Shown: in pieces, positions 42,201-47,650 of the stretch
How positions within the stretch are numbered: position 1 is the first letter of the stretch
Layout of the letters: each line of letters begins with the position of its first letter
Translations under genes and position numbers: made by a program
The notes under the pieces: generated by a model
Seen by the model: the letters and a program-made list of their open reading frames with translations, nothing else
Database searches by the model: none
What the model was told of the DNA's origin: nothing
Source: Cryptomeria japonica
Lineage: Eukaryota > Streptophyta > Pinopsida > Cupressales > Cupressaceae
Direction of reading: 5' to 3'
Length of the DNA: 64,000 bases
Assembly (NCBI RefSeq): GCF_030272615.1
Contig: NC_081410.1
Span: 228,692,915 to 228,756,914 of the forward strand

Positions 42201-45200
42201 TTACTAGGGAGGCGTGCCATGGGGGGGCGGGGGGGCTTCTAATTTATTCATTTATAAAGTACTTAATAATAAGTCATTTATTTTATTCAATTAAATACAT
42301 TATACTAAATACTTTAATATTTCTTCCTTATTCTAAAACCAACACCGAGTCATTCCCAACTGAGAACTGATGATGCACCTGGTCCCCAAGTTATATCTAA
42401 AATTAGCAAGTCGACTCCCAATCTCCCCCTAAAACATAGGAAATTATCAAAGAACATCTGAAAAAGCTCACAAAGCCCTCTACAAGGCTCCAAAAGCTTC
42501 GGGTGGTCATCAGGCGAGCTGCCAGTCTCCTCCTTAAAAATAGGAGCCCCTCCTAAAAAATAGGAGACTGCCTCTATAAGCTCCTGAAACACCTCACAAG
42601 CCTCCCCAAAGGTCACTTGACCCCCTTCAATGGGCTTCCTATCCACTATATTAGCCTATGGGAACCCTGATGATAGGCTGTTTGCCCTCTCGGGTAAACG
42701 GTTAAATGCAGAAAGTAAATGCACAGAACATAATGGAAATATATTAAATAACCAGCCTCTGTATTAATTCCACAGTCCATGTACAATAAGTGCTTATAAC
42801 ATTACATCTGACACGACTAACATGATCATACTTCGAAGAAAAGGTACACAATATATAATACCCGAAGGGGTGCGACACAACCGTCGCGACTCCAACTACC
42901 TACCCGTCGGCTAACTAACTGACCGTCGTAACTCATTATTACCGACGACAACATAAACATAATATAACAACATAACATAATGATTATTCCCGGCAACATA
43001 GGCTAATCCTACTAGAAACCATCTGCTCTTAGGAAGGGAACATTACATCAAGATCACTTCTGTGCAATCAGTTTTCAATTCTGATCCATTTCGACTGTGT
43101 TGACGTGTCTAAAATCGCTGAACTTGCGACTTCATCCAGCCAACGCAGAATAGAATGTACTCGCTGAGTATCCTATCCTCTCTTGAGATAAGGAAATCCC
43201 TAATGCTGTTTTTCGTTTGATCAAAGGGGATGACCTCAAGGTTTTGATTGTCAGGTCTTGACTGTGGGATTACTCAGTGGTTTGATGTGTTTTTCTGGAA
43301 ACACAAAGGGGACTGACGGTGATATGGATAATTGTTGGATGAGTTCCCTAAAATTCTAACAGTCTTGTTATCAGTTGGTTTCAGTTGGATGATACTATTT
43401 CAGCTGGACTGTGGGGGGTTTCTTGGTAAAAAAAAGGAAAAAGAAGGGATAGGGAAAAGAGGTACAGAGAATCTAACTATTTAGCTAAGATAGCATATTA
43501 AGAAAAACAGACAGACACCTCCAAATAACTAGATTAAACACTATTAGCCATTTAAGCACAATATTTGTATGAATCTAGTGCGATCTTCAAGGAAAATAGA
43601 GTTTTCATGCTATTAAACACAACTTCAGAACTTTAACATTCATTCAATGAGTATTCAATAACCGAACTAAGCATATGAGACGGTTCCGATTAACCATGCA
43701 GAAGGAATGACAGTCAGTCAATCCCTAATGGTATGAACGGCGAGGATTCTATCAGATGTTTATATAGAAAATGCTATAGAAATGAAAGAAACATAACAGA
43801 ATGATTCAAATTGGTGAAGAAGGAGACCATGCACTCACAATGAAATTGAAACAGTCATAATTTTGCATTAATATCCTGTGTAAATTTCGACAGAGCTTCA
43901 ACAACAATCCATGAACTTACAAAAAGAGTGAAAACCAGTCCCCTTTAAATAGGATTCCAAAAACAGATGAATGGCCAAGATCTAAACTTAAACAAGTCGC
44001 CCAGATTCATCCTTACAAAAGGTACCCATACCCATAAATGGAGGGTAAATATCAGCAACTAACCCAAAAGGAGCAATTGGCACTAATTAGTAATTAACTA
44101 TCATATAAACTCTCACCATGATAAATATATTCATGAGCAGAGCTTCTCTTGTGCTTTTCAAAGTGATTTGTTGTTACTTGAAATGCACCTTTTTGTGATT
44201 CTTTCATTCATGGCATTAGTTTTCTTGTAGTCTACCTTTATGGTAAAGTCTCACTTTATTTTGAAACTTCTACGCTATTTAGAGTGATGTAATTTGATAA
44301 GATGTAACCTTATTGATGGTTAATTAAAAGGTTGTACACTGCACCCCCCTTGATTGAAATCACTCATTCATGAATTCCAATTTTGTTCTGCTCCACCTTG
44401 AATTAAATCAAGGCTCTTAATTAGATCATCCTAAGATTTCCCTCACAACATTAGTAAGGTTCCAATTATGTTTGTGACCAATTTTTTTTAAATACCCATT
44501 TTGTCTAAAGAGATGTTAAGGTGTTGAGAATACAAATGAAGGCATGAAACTTACCCATGATAGCAGTAGAGTTTGTGAGAGCTTCCTCCCTAAGCTTGAA
44601 AATAAACCTCTGCTACCATTTGTTAAAAGGAGCATTAAGGAAGAGGTTAGTAAATAGGCTCTAGACAATATGATGACTTGTGATACAATGAGAATTGCCT
44701 CACCAAAATGATCAAATGTATATTTATGGATAGAATCAAACATGCAAAAAATTTCACCTTTTCTACACTTCTATTATCTTTATGTTGATCCAAGATAAAT
44801 TTTCTAAACTATGAAATAAGGAACAAATAACAAAAAAAATTGCTTCAAAGCTTTAAAACATCAAATGATGTGTGCAGAAATATGTATAAATGAGAAAGAA
44901 TGATACCATGAAAAGAGCTCTATCGCCAACAAGAGTGTAATGAAGAACTCCAATTAACCGATAGCTGTTTTCAATTTTTTCAACAGCCATATAAAGGTGC
45001 TCTTCAACATCTTTAACAGCAACAATTGCTCCTGGTACAACATTTAGCAATTTCAATAGAACTTCTATTTTTGATCAAGAAAATTGTGTTGCTTGAGACA
45101 AGAAACATAAGACCAAAAAAATACCATTGGGAATCTTGGGTTCTAGTTCAGCTGCTTTAGTTTGTTTAAAACTAGACACAGTCTGAGGATTACGAGCTTC

Positions 45201-45248
45201 ATCCACAGTAGATAATTCAGAGAAAGGAGATGCCAAGGATAGAAACAT
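1..45248 (-). CDS. VPS13: VPS13-like lipid transfer protein, internal part (10 exons, partial at both ends)
   Basis: Joined exons on the minus strand: 45248-45125, 45031-44907, 38630-38005, 37862-37742, 37566-37471, 12461-12367, 11949-11810, 11627-11572, 11286-11073, 271-1 (1868 nt, about 622 codons). Every junction has AG acceptors and GT donors, and the codon phase carries through all ten exons. The product matches, from memory of the family, the middle-to-late region of plant VPS13 proteins: a stretch like EEHLYMAVEKIEN / GVLHYTLVGDRALF, then YEAQRNMW, VSPMVRIQNASDLSLELHCR, SIDDSMGSFDAL and FSTIHCGP. VPS13 proteins are very long (over 3000 residues) rod-like proteins that move lipids between membranes at contact sites. 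The N-terminal chorein domain and the C-terminal part lie outside the window. Introns are 93 to about 25,000 nt. Which plant paralogue this is (SHRUBBY/VPS13S or VPS13M type) was not decided. No frameshift or stop occurs, so it looks like a live gene. Confidence 0.88.
272..1406. other. Intron sequence, degenerate AGTGGCA motif
   Basis: Part of the 10.8 kb VPS13 intron. No coding frame, RNA gene or element end was recognised. Between about 1060 and 1400 there is a loosely repeated motif (variants of TTAAGTGGCA, some followed by AAGAGG...GCATGCC). It resumes at 3488-3595 on the other side of the LTR insertion. Confidence 0.4.
1407..3379 (+). mobile_element. Solo LTR-like unit, TGTCATGTCCCC...ACATTACA, TSD GTTAA
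   Basis: It begins TGTCATGTCCCC, ends GGGTACATTACA, and is flanked by GTTAA at 1402-1406 and 3380-3384. It is 1973 bp long with no ORF and is AT-rich. TG...CA ends with a 5-bp duplication are the mark of LTR-retrotransposon integrase. No primer site or internal domain is present, so it is a solo LTR or an LTR-only derivative. The 2735-2800 segment (GATCAGAACTGTTAT...GGCAGTAACATC) recurs at 5240-5310 and 10222-10290, which links it to the other copies in this intron. Confidence 0.85.
3385..4790. other. Intron sequence, nothing recognised
   Basis: Interior of the VPS13 intron. It contains the right-hand part of the AGTGGCA motif (3488-3595) and short T-rich runs with repeated ATTTTAGGGCA / TTTCAGGGCA motifs at 4640-4790. 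The 98-codon frame at 3609 has no family features. No gene is supported. Confidence 0.4.
4796..5769 (+). mobile_element. Solo LTR, TGTAATGTCCCC...GGACATTACA, TSD ATGTG
   Basis: 974 bp, starting TGTAATGTCCCC and ending AGGACATTACA, flanked by perfect ATGTG copies at 4791-4795 and 5770-5774. The ends are inverted copies of each other over about 10 bp. There is no coding sequence. The first 520 bp align well with 9796-10310, and in reverse with 36390 down to about 35800. A poly-C/poly-G-like run lies at 5463-5477. Confidence 0.88.
5775..8333. other. Intron sequence, nothing recognised
   Basis: No conserved protein, element ends or RNA gene were seen. A short CA/TG pair (8037-8062) could form a small hairpin. 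Small open frames at 6027, 6277 and 6626 carry no recognisable motifs. Confidence 0.4.
8339..8439 (+). repeat. Left arm of 101-bp inverted repeat
   Basis: Pairs with 10727-10827 in reverse complement. It is joined directly to the canonical LTR start at 8440. Confidence 0.9.
9796..10680 (+). mobile_element. Internal LTR copy of the 4796 type
   Basis: It starts TGTAATGTCCCTAC after GTCTG and tracks the 4796 copy through the GCAGATCTGATTTAAA and GGCAGTAACAT segments to about 10290, then more loosely to about 10680. No right-hand GTCTG duplication was found. The right boundary is uncertain, and recombination between family members is as likely as a clean nested insertion. Confidence 0.5.
10727..10827 (-). 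repeat. Right arm of 101-bp inverted repeat
   Basis: This is the genuine LTR 3' end. It is the reverse complement of 8339-8439 with about two base differences. Confidence 0.9.
11073..11286 (-). CDS. VPS13: VPS13-like exon i
   Basis: The acceptor CTATATAG|GATGGC leads to DGFSVVVSPMVRIQNASDLS, then LELHCRRPQQRED, then a stretch ending SIDDSMGSFDALKFSGEMRK. The donor is CATG|GTAAGC (phase 1). VSP(L/M)xRIxN and SIDDSM are hallmark motifs of plant VPS13 just before or within the VAB/SHR-binding region. The frame continues past the donor, but the GTAAGC donor and the join to the next exon (giving FSHGNYVL) match the family's VGNFLFSF segment. Confidence 0.92.
11572..11627 (-). CDS. VPS13: VPS13-like exon h (56-nt micro-exon)
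   Basis: Acceptor TAAGCAG|GTGGAA, donor TTGAG|GTTAGA. With one base from exon g it gives 19 codons, SGRRVSGSLVVIDVSKQIE, matching the GPFLVVEVSKG region of the family. It ends in phase 0, exactly as needed for the next exon. It is too short to appear in a simple ORF scan. Confidence 0.8.
11810..11949 (-). CDS. VPS13: VPS13-like exon g
   Basis: After the acceptor GATTTCAAG, one base completes Arg. The exon then encodes RGLHLESFKDMTFKLVKSGM and VSSTPVQVSLEDPG..., ending in phase 1 at ACATAA|GTATAT. The S-x-P-x-x-VSLLE-like pattern matches plant VPS13 at this place. The acceptor has a weak pyrimidine tract and the donor is weak. The call rests on exact phase agreement with both neighbours. Confidence 0.75.
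12367..12461 (-). CDS. VPS13: VPS13-like exon f
   Basis: The acceptor TATGTGCAG|ATTGAA gives IENCTGLDLLCSFEDNEDIN and onward to SFLL plus two bases of an arginine codon, with donor TTGAG|GTAGAT. The segment fits the conserved VEN.SGL.LLC.F.DNQ region of plant VPS13. It is separated from exon e by about 25 kb of nested transposons yet joins it in frame. That is the best evidence that the repeat cluster sits in an intron rather than between genes. Confidence 0.82.
12462..14046. other. 25 kb intron, left part, nothing recognised
   Basis: Intron sequence between VPS13 exon f and the first recognisable copia remnant. Small minus-strand frames at 12585 and 13572 are hydrophobic by base composition only. 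The 5' LTR expected for the copia remnant at 14.05 kb was not found here. Confidence 0.4.
14047..14600 (+). pseudogene. Decayed copia protease / pre-integrase region, left half
   Basis: Broken plus-strand frames give CYVDTDATRNRT, then FLTMKPRDGKVSFGDATTY and HIQGIGEISL, then VLYVPRLTKNILSI. This matches, in order, the copia protease site (normally W-x-x-D-S-G-A-S-R-H-M-T) and the downstream G.V.IG.I and VLYVP.L..NLLSI motifs. The expected DSGA reads DTDA, and frames change at about 14345. The reading continues as KNDLARLW across the nested insertion into HHWFGALS at 27660, reconstituting the copia LWHRRxGHLS site. That shows the insertion point at 14601-14605. Confidence 0.75.
15319..15710 (+). 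repeat. About 90-bp direct duplication, 300 bp apart
   Basis: 15319-15410 and 15619-15710 share ATTACCTTTCAGTTTGC..., a C-run, ATTCACTTGAGTTAT, and TTTCGGACCCTGGGGCCG, with only small differences. An incomplete third copy of the GGACCCTGGGG part lies near 15256. Confidence 0.85.
15425..15540 (+). repeat. 26-bp tandem repeat, about 4.4 copies
   Basis: Units begin TTAAAGCTCCGAAATTGC at 15425, 15451, 15477, 15503 and 15529 (partial), with exact 26-bp spacing and few changes. They lie in the CGAAA-rich zone of element A. Confidence 0.92.
16335..16766 (+). promoter_or_regulatory. Possible 5' intron before element A ORF
   Basis: CATCAG|GTAAGTATG at 16331-16343 is a near-perfect plant splice donor in the leader of element A. 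A pyrimidine-rich stretch and AG candidates precede the ATG at 16767. This would be a leader intron of a few hundred bases. It is inferred only from the sites. Confidence 0.35.
16767..20217 (+). pseudogene. Large broken ORF of element A, function unknown
   Basis: Starting at ATG 16767, one frame (MPKSAVESSKTPATAKTSRA...) runs to 18722 broken only by four TAG codons (about 16907, 17096, 17760, 18264). A shift near 18650 moves it to a second frame, which runs to 20217 with a few TAA/TAG stops. The ancestral product would be about 1100 residues. Visible parts: a conserved-looking globular region with HGDMVTLLNRVMGLPKSNYF and KYFTMTSYLVYMFAKNQPLPG; a Ser/Glu/Lys-rich linker with a KKPKKRKKAKA-like basic stretch (possible nuclear signal); a Pro/Glu-rich stretch; and a charged, probably coiled-coil C-terminal part (AQEKEEFKDLVQNILRQLQE). 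No zinc knuckle, protease, RT or integrase motif is seen. It vaguely recalls the plant-mobile-domain / plant transposon protein class found next to retrotransposon genes, but this is not established. Confidence 0.6.
21503..22291 (-). repeat. 3' LTR of copia element
   Basis: 789 bp, plus reading TGTAAAAGATG...GTATTAACA. It is nearly identical to 26234-27001 but has one more copy of a CCGATATAATATATATGCA unit near 21970-22040. It contains a hairpin-forming pair, CCGATAGTTATCGGTGTGTT (21871) against its complement (21922). Confidence 0.92.
22292..22300 (-). other. Polypurine tract
   Basis: Minus-strand AAGAGGGAG lies immediately inside the 3' LTR, where plus-strand DNA synthesis starts. Confidence 0.75.
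22827..23625 (-). pseudogene. Copia RT tail plus RNase H
   Basis: From YTLDILKRFGMLNCRPM (the end of the RT) through YRQMIGSLMYLVNTRPDICY to the RNase H part: GFIDSDWAGSVINRKSTSG, SSIEAEYIAASMAAREAIWL, HCDNQSCIKLSVN and KHIEIPYHYVRDMV, ending KGLGMTER. A single stop at 23400-23402 splits the frame. The RNase H carboxylates (D in DSDWAG, E in EAEY, D in CDNQ) are present. The catalytic RT motif YVDD is absent from the element. Confidence 0.88.
23762..24052 (-). pseudogene. Copia integrase C-terminal / linker region
   Basis: It starts MELSRDVIFEET, the typical copia SRDV.F motif that follows the integrase core. A Pro/Glu-rich linker follows, ending in KRPNKFTS. The reading continues to a KNDVWEIVPRPTK-like segment at about 23640, the normal start of the reverse transcriptase, before it is cut off. 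Confidence 0.75.
24329..24670 (-). pseudogene. Copia integrase core
   Basis: 113 codons with IFVDDYYRKTWICFLK, FKTLRTDNGEEYTSELF and PYNPQQNGIAERKNRTIVEA. These are the second Asp (TDNG.E) and third acidic residue (Q.NG..ER) of the D,D,E catalytic core. The N-terminal zinc part lies just upstream across a stop at 24843. Downstream to 24052 the frame is interrupted. Confidence 0.88.
24843..26141 (-). CDS. Copia gag, protease start and pre-integrase segment
   Basis: 432-codon open frame beginning MASAIGFEDRLAGGDDFSAW, the usual copia gag start. The gag domain is followed by basic residues and one CCHC knuckle (CYRCDKFGHYVAKC, around residue 240). The protease site SWVIDNGSSRHIT has Asn in place of the usual Ser in DSG, which may weaken the enzyme. 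VLYVPGIKRNLVSIS and IWHRRLGHLNF follow. The frame ends at a stop inside the pre-integrase region. The reading resumes beyond it (KLKQYHSGPCTGCVLGK), so the stop truncates the polyprotein. Confidence 0.88.
   Translation of the reverse strand: MASAIGFEDRLAGGDDFSAWKFKIQMILKDNKVVVKTESKEPETEPDQAIWREGNDKAIKKIVDGVRNNIIPIIKKHESAFNMFKALEDAFEISNASRTLALKREINHITMMKGESVNAYFMRISNLKDELATLGYEIQSKELTLIALDGLPSIWETFVQGISARDNFPKFDRLKPDCLQEESRQNKKGIKQKNIDEDLQVLTTNSDRKGKKKQFRKRKSRHGKNSFKKDLSQIQCYRCDKFGHYVAKCPERAKQATFAKSGKSKREEDSEKYVLYSALTHQTSNKVNSWVIDNGSSRHITRFREVLDFMKEENDEEVTIGDDSTHPVKGVGNCTIKLKSGVSLQLEGVLYVPGIKRNLVSISALEDSGYRVTFMDNKVLAWPKNSSIKKASTIGQRQGYLYELCIEPNSALIHETTDANEIWHRRLGHLNF
26222..26233 (-). other. 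Primer binding site (initiator tRNA-Met type)
   Basis: The minus-strand sequence TGGTATCAGAGC directly abuts the 5' LTR. It is complementary to the 3' end region of plant initiator tRNA-Met, the standard copia primer. Confidence 0.9.
26234..27001 (-). repeat. 5' LTR of copia element
   Basis: 768 bp, same ends as the other LTR. The 21-bp length difference is explained by one lost tandem unit. Confidence 0.92.
27190..27385 (+). repeat. Array of ACCGATATTAATCGGT palindromes
   Basis: Five copies of a 16-bp palindrome, exact or with 1-2 changes, start at 27193, 27259, 27297, 27333 and 27368. Spacing is 66, 38, 36 and 35 bp. They lie within the right piece of the copia solo LTR. Confidence 0.88.
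27660..31245 (+). pseudogene. Decayed copia pol, right half (host of the nest)
   Basis: Recognisable plus-strand pieces in order: HHWFGALS and NNNGMVKGFPSLQKY (27660-27780); the integrase C-terminal part with YLLNCTYIEALDGTTPKEAW, FDSTTYMHI, LDEKSTKCILLGY and KKIYISRDVIFM (28206-28496); NPWKEIMDVEYQSLMKSKT (29720-29790); a broken RT (about 29.8-30.3 kb); ERFRMMDCKPMSTPIES (30455-30520); and RNase H to CVDIFTKPLGHVKF (30874-31210). Many stops and shifts show it is old. With 14047-14600 it is the outermost, oldest layer of the nest. Confidence 0.82.
31237..31245 (+). other. Polypurine tract of the old copia element
   Basis: GGAAGGGAA directly precedes TGTTGGAATATTCC, the apparent start of its 3' LTR. 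Confidence 0.6.
31246..31620 (+). mobile_element. Putative 3' LTR of the old copia element (right end unknown)
   Basis: It starts TGTTGGAATATTCC right after the polypurine tract. The 3' boundary is a guess. No matching 5' LTR was found left of 14047. Confidence 0.45.
31621..33290. other. Intron sequence, nothing recognised
   Basis: No family motifs or element ends could be assigned. A short repeated AATCAGATTA-type motif at 33165-33250 is AT-rich filler. The right part may belong to the LTR that follows. Confidence 0.35.
33291..36390 (-). mobile_element. Minus-orientation LTR of the TGTAATGTCCCC family, split by an insertion
   Basis: On the minus strand it starts TGTAATGTCCCCATTTTGAAATAG at 36390 and follows the 4796 and 9796 copies (GAGGTATAAAAGG-like, GCAGATCTGATTTAA, AAGTGGTGTGACTCTCCCTC). 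Another LTR (33922-35756) interrupts it. Beyond that it continues loosely (ACTGCATAATTATATG..., CCCATGGTTGAG) to about 33.3 kb. The left boundary and its target duplication were not found. Confidence 0.6.
33922..35756 (+). mobile_element. Solo LTR-like unit, TGTAACGTCCCC...TTCTTACA, TSD ACATC
   Basis: 1835 bp, flanked by ACATC at 33917-33921 and 35757-35761. No ORF of note. It starts like the TGTAATGTCCCC family but its body differs. It contains repeated TTACTATTTATAGTAA-type short palindromes at 34100-34280. Inserted into the minus-orientation LTR. Confidence 0.85.
36391..37358. other. Intron sequence, nothing recognised
   Basis: Intron between the LTR at 36390 and VPS13 exon e. Overlapping small frames at 36714-37111 have no motifs. 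Confidence 0.4.
37471..37566 (-). CDS. VPS13: VPS13-like exon e (before the 25 kb intron)
   Basis: The acceptor TTTCTGCAG|GTGGAT is in phase 0 and is followed by 32 codons including EQSLDTCLFLFTELNLGGPY. The chosen donor is TCTCCA|GTAAAAG (37470-37469), which keeps phase 0 with exon f 25 kb away. The frame stays open past it to a strong GTAAGT at 37359. That longer exon also keeps phase, but its extra residues duplicate the position of exon f's CTGLDLLC region, so it is less likely as the main form. The 3' end is therefore less certain than the rest. Confidence 0.75.
37742..37862 (-). CDS. VPS13: VPS13-like exon d
   Basis: The acceptor TTTGGCAG leaves one G to complete the tryptophan codon of exon c. 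There are then 40 codons from VELLNPVDIGLVYRVVG to PIYFCAILKK, with donor AAAAAG|GTAGAA in phase 0. The VELLNPVDI..VYR motif is a conserved plant VPS13 feature. Flanking introns are short (142 and 175 nt). Confidence 0.88.
38005..38630 (-). CDS. VPS13: VPS13-like exon c (largest exon)
   Basis: 626 nt, 208 codons plus 2 bases. The acceptor GTGCAG|GTGAAG joins in phase 0 to exon b, and the donor is CATGTG|GTAGGC. Visible pieces include LLSVHARNHDGEPYCVHYHP near the start, FAFVNGLPMLVKKPGNPLK in the middle, then VEKLDVTILYETSG and YEAQRNMW at the end. The order matches plant VPS13. An open frame continues upstream of the acceptor as a hydrophobic run (to 38774), but this is intron sequence because exon b joins exactly at the AG. 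The hydrophobic run should not be read as a membrane segment. Confidence 0.88.
38631..40563. other. 6.3 kb VPS13 intron, left part, nothing recognised
   Basis: No element ends or conserved proteins were seen. The frames at 39249 and 39519 lack features. Confidence 0.4.
40564..42240 (-). mobile_element. Partial LTR of the 58675 type
   Basis: It starts TGTAATGTCCCCGTTTCAG and tracks 58675 onward (TTTAGTCCTGAGA, ATAGAACTTATCTT, later ATCGCTGCC/ATCGTTGCC motifs). By family orientation it is a minus-strand copy. The right end is near a CTAGGGAGGCGTGCCA sequence, a decayed version of the AAGGAGGGGACATGACA end. No target duplication was found, so the limits are approximate. Confidence 0.55.
42679..43047 (-). 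mobile_element. Solo LTR of the gypsy type seen at 61 kb
   Basis: 369 bp. The minus reading starts TGTAATGTTCCCTTCC and ends GGGCAAACA. It matches the LTR at 61021-61343 (CCGGGAATAATCATTATG, CGACGGTCAGTTAG-like, CCCCTTCGGGTATTATATAT, TCCATTATGTTCTGTGCATT), with about 46 extra bases at the start. Neither primer site nor polypurine tract is next to it. Flanks (TAGGC / TCAAG) do not match, so no duplication is visible. Confidence 0.75.
43098..44110 (-). mobile_element. Truncated copy B of the long LTR-like element
   Basis: Minus-strand match to the tail of element A (about 20.5-21.5 kb). It includes CCTATTTAAAGGGGA.TGGTTTT, the ATGCATGGTTA zone, and GGATAGGATACTCAGCGAGTA, and ends GATTTTAGACACGTCAACA. 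The right (5') side stops near 44.1 kb without the TGTTGTGCA start, so it is truncated. Together with A and C it shows that the 3' end of the family is fixed. Confidence 0.7.
44111..44906. other. Intron sequence, nothing recognised
   Basis: Intron between copy B and VPS13 exon b. Confidence 0.4.
44907..45031 (-). CDS. VPS13: VPS13-like exon b
   Basis: It begins after ACCAG with GA completing a glycine codon, giving AIVAVKDVEEHLYMAVEKIE and then a stretch ending VLHYTLVGDRALFM, and ends in phase 0 at ATG|GTATCA. The KDV..HLYM and GVLHYTLVG..ALF pattern is characteristic of plant VPS13 proteins, where it forms part of the long lipid-conducting rod. The following intron is 6.3 kb and carries LTR fragments. 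Confidence 0.85.
45125..45248 (-). CDS. VPS13: VPS13-like exon a (most 5' exon seen)
   Basis: It starts after the acceptor TTCCAG and ends in phase 1 at the donor AATG|GTATTT. It has 41 codons plus one base, opening MFLSLASPFSELS and ending EPKIPN. The first ATG is only a codon after an acceptor, not a gene start: the protein clearly begins far upstream in this family. The next intron is only 93 nt. This segment is a poorly conserved loop, so support comes mainly from the splice sites and the phase match to the next exon. Confidence 0.75.
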
Positions 45249-47390
45249 CTGGAACCATAACAAACAATGTTTTGAAATTAAATGTGGAATTAAAATAAAT
45301 CCGTGAATAAAATTATGTGCCGGTGGATTCTATCCTTGTGCATCAGTCCAGTGGAAGAAATAACACAATAGTAAAATCAAGTTTTCATGTATCTATATGT
45401 TGGGTCAAAAAAAGGTTATAGTAAAAAGGTAAAAGTTTTAAATTCATTGGAGAAGGTCTACAAAATTGAGAAGAAGTCATATTATGTTGTCAGCATCTAG
45501 TTGCACACAATTATTTTAATATACTAAATTATGTCTGATGTAAATTAAACATTTATTAAGATAGATGAATCTAACATCCAAAATATGCACTTAATCCAAA
45601 ATTCACTCTCCAAGCACTTTAAGCTTGCATGGTATAAATTTTATGGCCTTTTGACTGATTGCCTATGGATGATAACCTAGGATAACATTCAATTTGACCT
45701 AATGATGACATTAACACCTGAGATTCAGATTGTATTTAATGAATCTCCTGTCATTCAAAAGGTTTGAATGTTACCCTTCCAAGCTGCTGCCAGTTCACAA
45801 CGCAATGCTACAAGTAATGACAGGAACCAAACAGGGGACAGTATTCAAGGCCCAACATAGAAGATCAGCATGGACCCAGCAAAATGTACACATAAACAAA
45901 TTGAACAATAATAATACCCCTTTCAGTTAAACAGAAGAAAAATCAATTCTTTGTAAAAAATTTCAAGCAAGCTAAGTTGTAGTTAAACATTATTTTGTAG
46001 TACTCAAGCAAGGAACGTTCGCTTTGGATGTTGGAGGAGCATTTACAGATGGTACTCAAGCAGCTGTTGGATCTGTTATCAATAAAGCTTGCACCCTCAC
46101 CAAAGCTATGAACTTCAGTAACCTATTGAAACATGGGAACACTTCAAGGTTGTGGGTGACCTAAAATTGAAGTGGACCTCCAGAGCAAGCTGGTTCTTTC
46201 TAACTGGTTATCACCTAAACTTAATGATTTTTGCTGAGAAAAGAGTAAGGAGGAAAACGTGAATTGAAACTACAATCTAACAGGTGATACACAAAATGAT
46301 ATTTTGAGAAAAACACAGCAAATAACACACAATATAACAATGATAATACTCTCCTACACAACCCAATAAATCATAACCTTTGCATTAATAGTTTATAAGA
46401 AGGATAAAAATCACAGTCCTAAGAGGAGAAAAACACTCCTCACAACCTAAGACTGTTATTTCCCTCACACAGCTTATAACCTGCAAATAATTATACTCCT
46501 ACATAAGATATCCACATGCAAACACAGTTTCAAGGACAAAAAATGTCACAAAAACCTGTACTAACACTAAGGACTCTCAATAACAAAATAATAGGGGAAG
46601 GTATGAACTGCTTATTACTGCTCAAAAGGTATCACCAATCTGTATTACTTCTGAAAATGTGTTACAAAATTATCCACTTCTGCAAAAAGAACTCTCCAAG
46701 TTACAGGCTGTCAAAAGATGAACAAGTAAGAACCCCTAAAAAGAAGACTGAATGAGGTATATATGCTTTTCCAAAAGCAAACAATGAATATAAAATTCAC
46801 CTCCTCATGGGCGAGCAAACACAAAAACCCACCTTTTTAAGACCTAAAACAGGTCTGAAAAGGAAAACGTTGGGCCAAAAGTCAAGCCCCTCCACTGTCC
46901 TGCCATTAAAGCTCCTAAATGCATCATAAATGATCCCAAAATATCTCCTGACAGGCCAGCAAGTCTTCATTAACGTAAAAAATATCCCTCTGACTTGCTG
47001 ATAAATGTAAGTAAGATAGATATCTAATAAAGTGATTTAAAATTTATCACTTAATTAAACATTTGTTTTTATTTCACTTTTTACATTAAAGTTAAAACAC
47101 TAATAGATGTAATAAGAAAACATATTTAGAAAACCTATGCTTTAATCTTCATAAAAGACATATTTATTAAGTGATTTATTAATATATCACTTAATAAATA
47201 TTTATTACATTGAAAATCAATTATTAAGTGATATATTAATAAATCACTTAATAAACATAGACAAGGGGATGCAACAATAGAAAATCGACCCCCTTAGGCA
47301 TTTTCACGGGGCATGAAGAGGGAGGGGAAAAAATAAAGACAAAGGCGAAAAATGCCTTAAACTATTCGATAGATATAGGAAAAATGAAAA
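45249..47390. other. Sequence upstream of the first exon seen, mostly unrecognised
   Basis: Probably VPS13 intron. A roughly 50-codon plus-strand reading near 46017-46164 (DVGGAFTDGTQAAVGSVINK) looks protein-like but no family was recognised. At 47165-47253 there are two 32-bp palindromic TATTAAGTGAT... blocks. Confidence 0.35.
47165..47253. repeat. Pair of 32-bp inverted repeats (TATTAAGTGAT... blocks)
   Basis: 47165-47196 and 47222-47253 are reverse complements of each other. Each is itself an imperfect palindrome. They could form a cruciform or be the remnant of a small inverted-repeat transposon. Confidence 0.8.
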
Positions 47391-47394
47391 CCTA

Positions 47395-47650
47395 AAGTAT
47401 TTCATTTCCTCTTTCAATTGGCACGATATTTTTCATTCCTCTCTGCTGTTGAGCGCGGCCTATGAGGGTTTGGAGACTTTCTGGAAGAAAACGCAGAATA
47501 GAAGGGCACATTTTTGTGAAATTTGAGTGTGCTGGGTGCCGCCATGGTTGAATTTCTGTAGGGTTTTCTGGAACATTTGCTTGCAACACTCAAGCCGCCA
47601 CGGGTAAGCTTCATTTCTGCGAAATATAACATTGTTTTTAACAATATTAC
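47395..47650. other. Exon/leader-like island, strand uncertain
   Basis: A locally GC-richer block in AT-rich surroundings. On the minus strand an ATG in good context (ACCATGGCGGC) at about 47544 follows an AAAACCCTA box, common in plant leaders, and opens a 43-codon frame beginning MAAPSTLKFHKNVPF. On the plus strand it ends at a good splice donor, CCACGG|GTAAGC (47599). It may be a first exon of an unidentified gene on either strand, or a gene fragment. No function is proposed. Confidence 0.35.

Noticed and set aside
42350-42646. Minus-strand 98-codon frame beginning MDRKPIEGG
   Set aside because: It has no recognised domain. The sequence contains local CTCCTAAAAAATAGGAG duplications, which suggests low-complexity non-coding DNA beside a solo LTR.
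46017-46164. Short plus-strand reading DVGGAFTDGTQAAVGSV as a gene
   Set aside because: It is about 50 codons with no start, no splice partner and no recognised family. It was noted only as a possible fragment.
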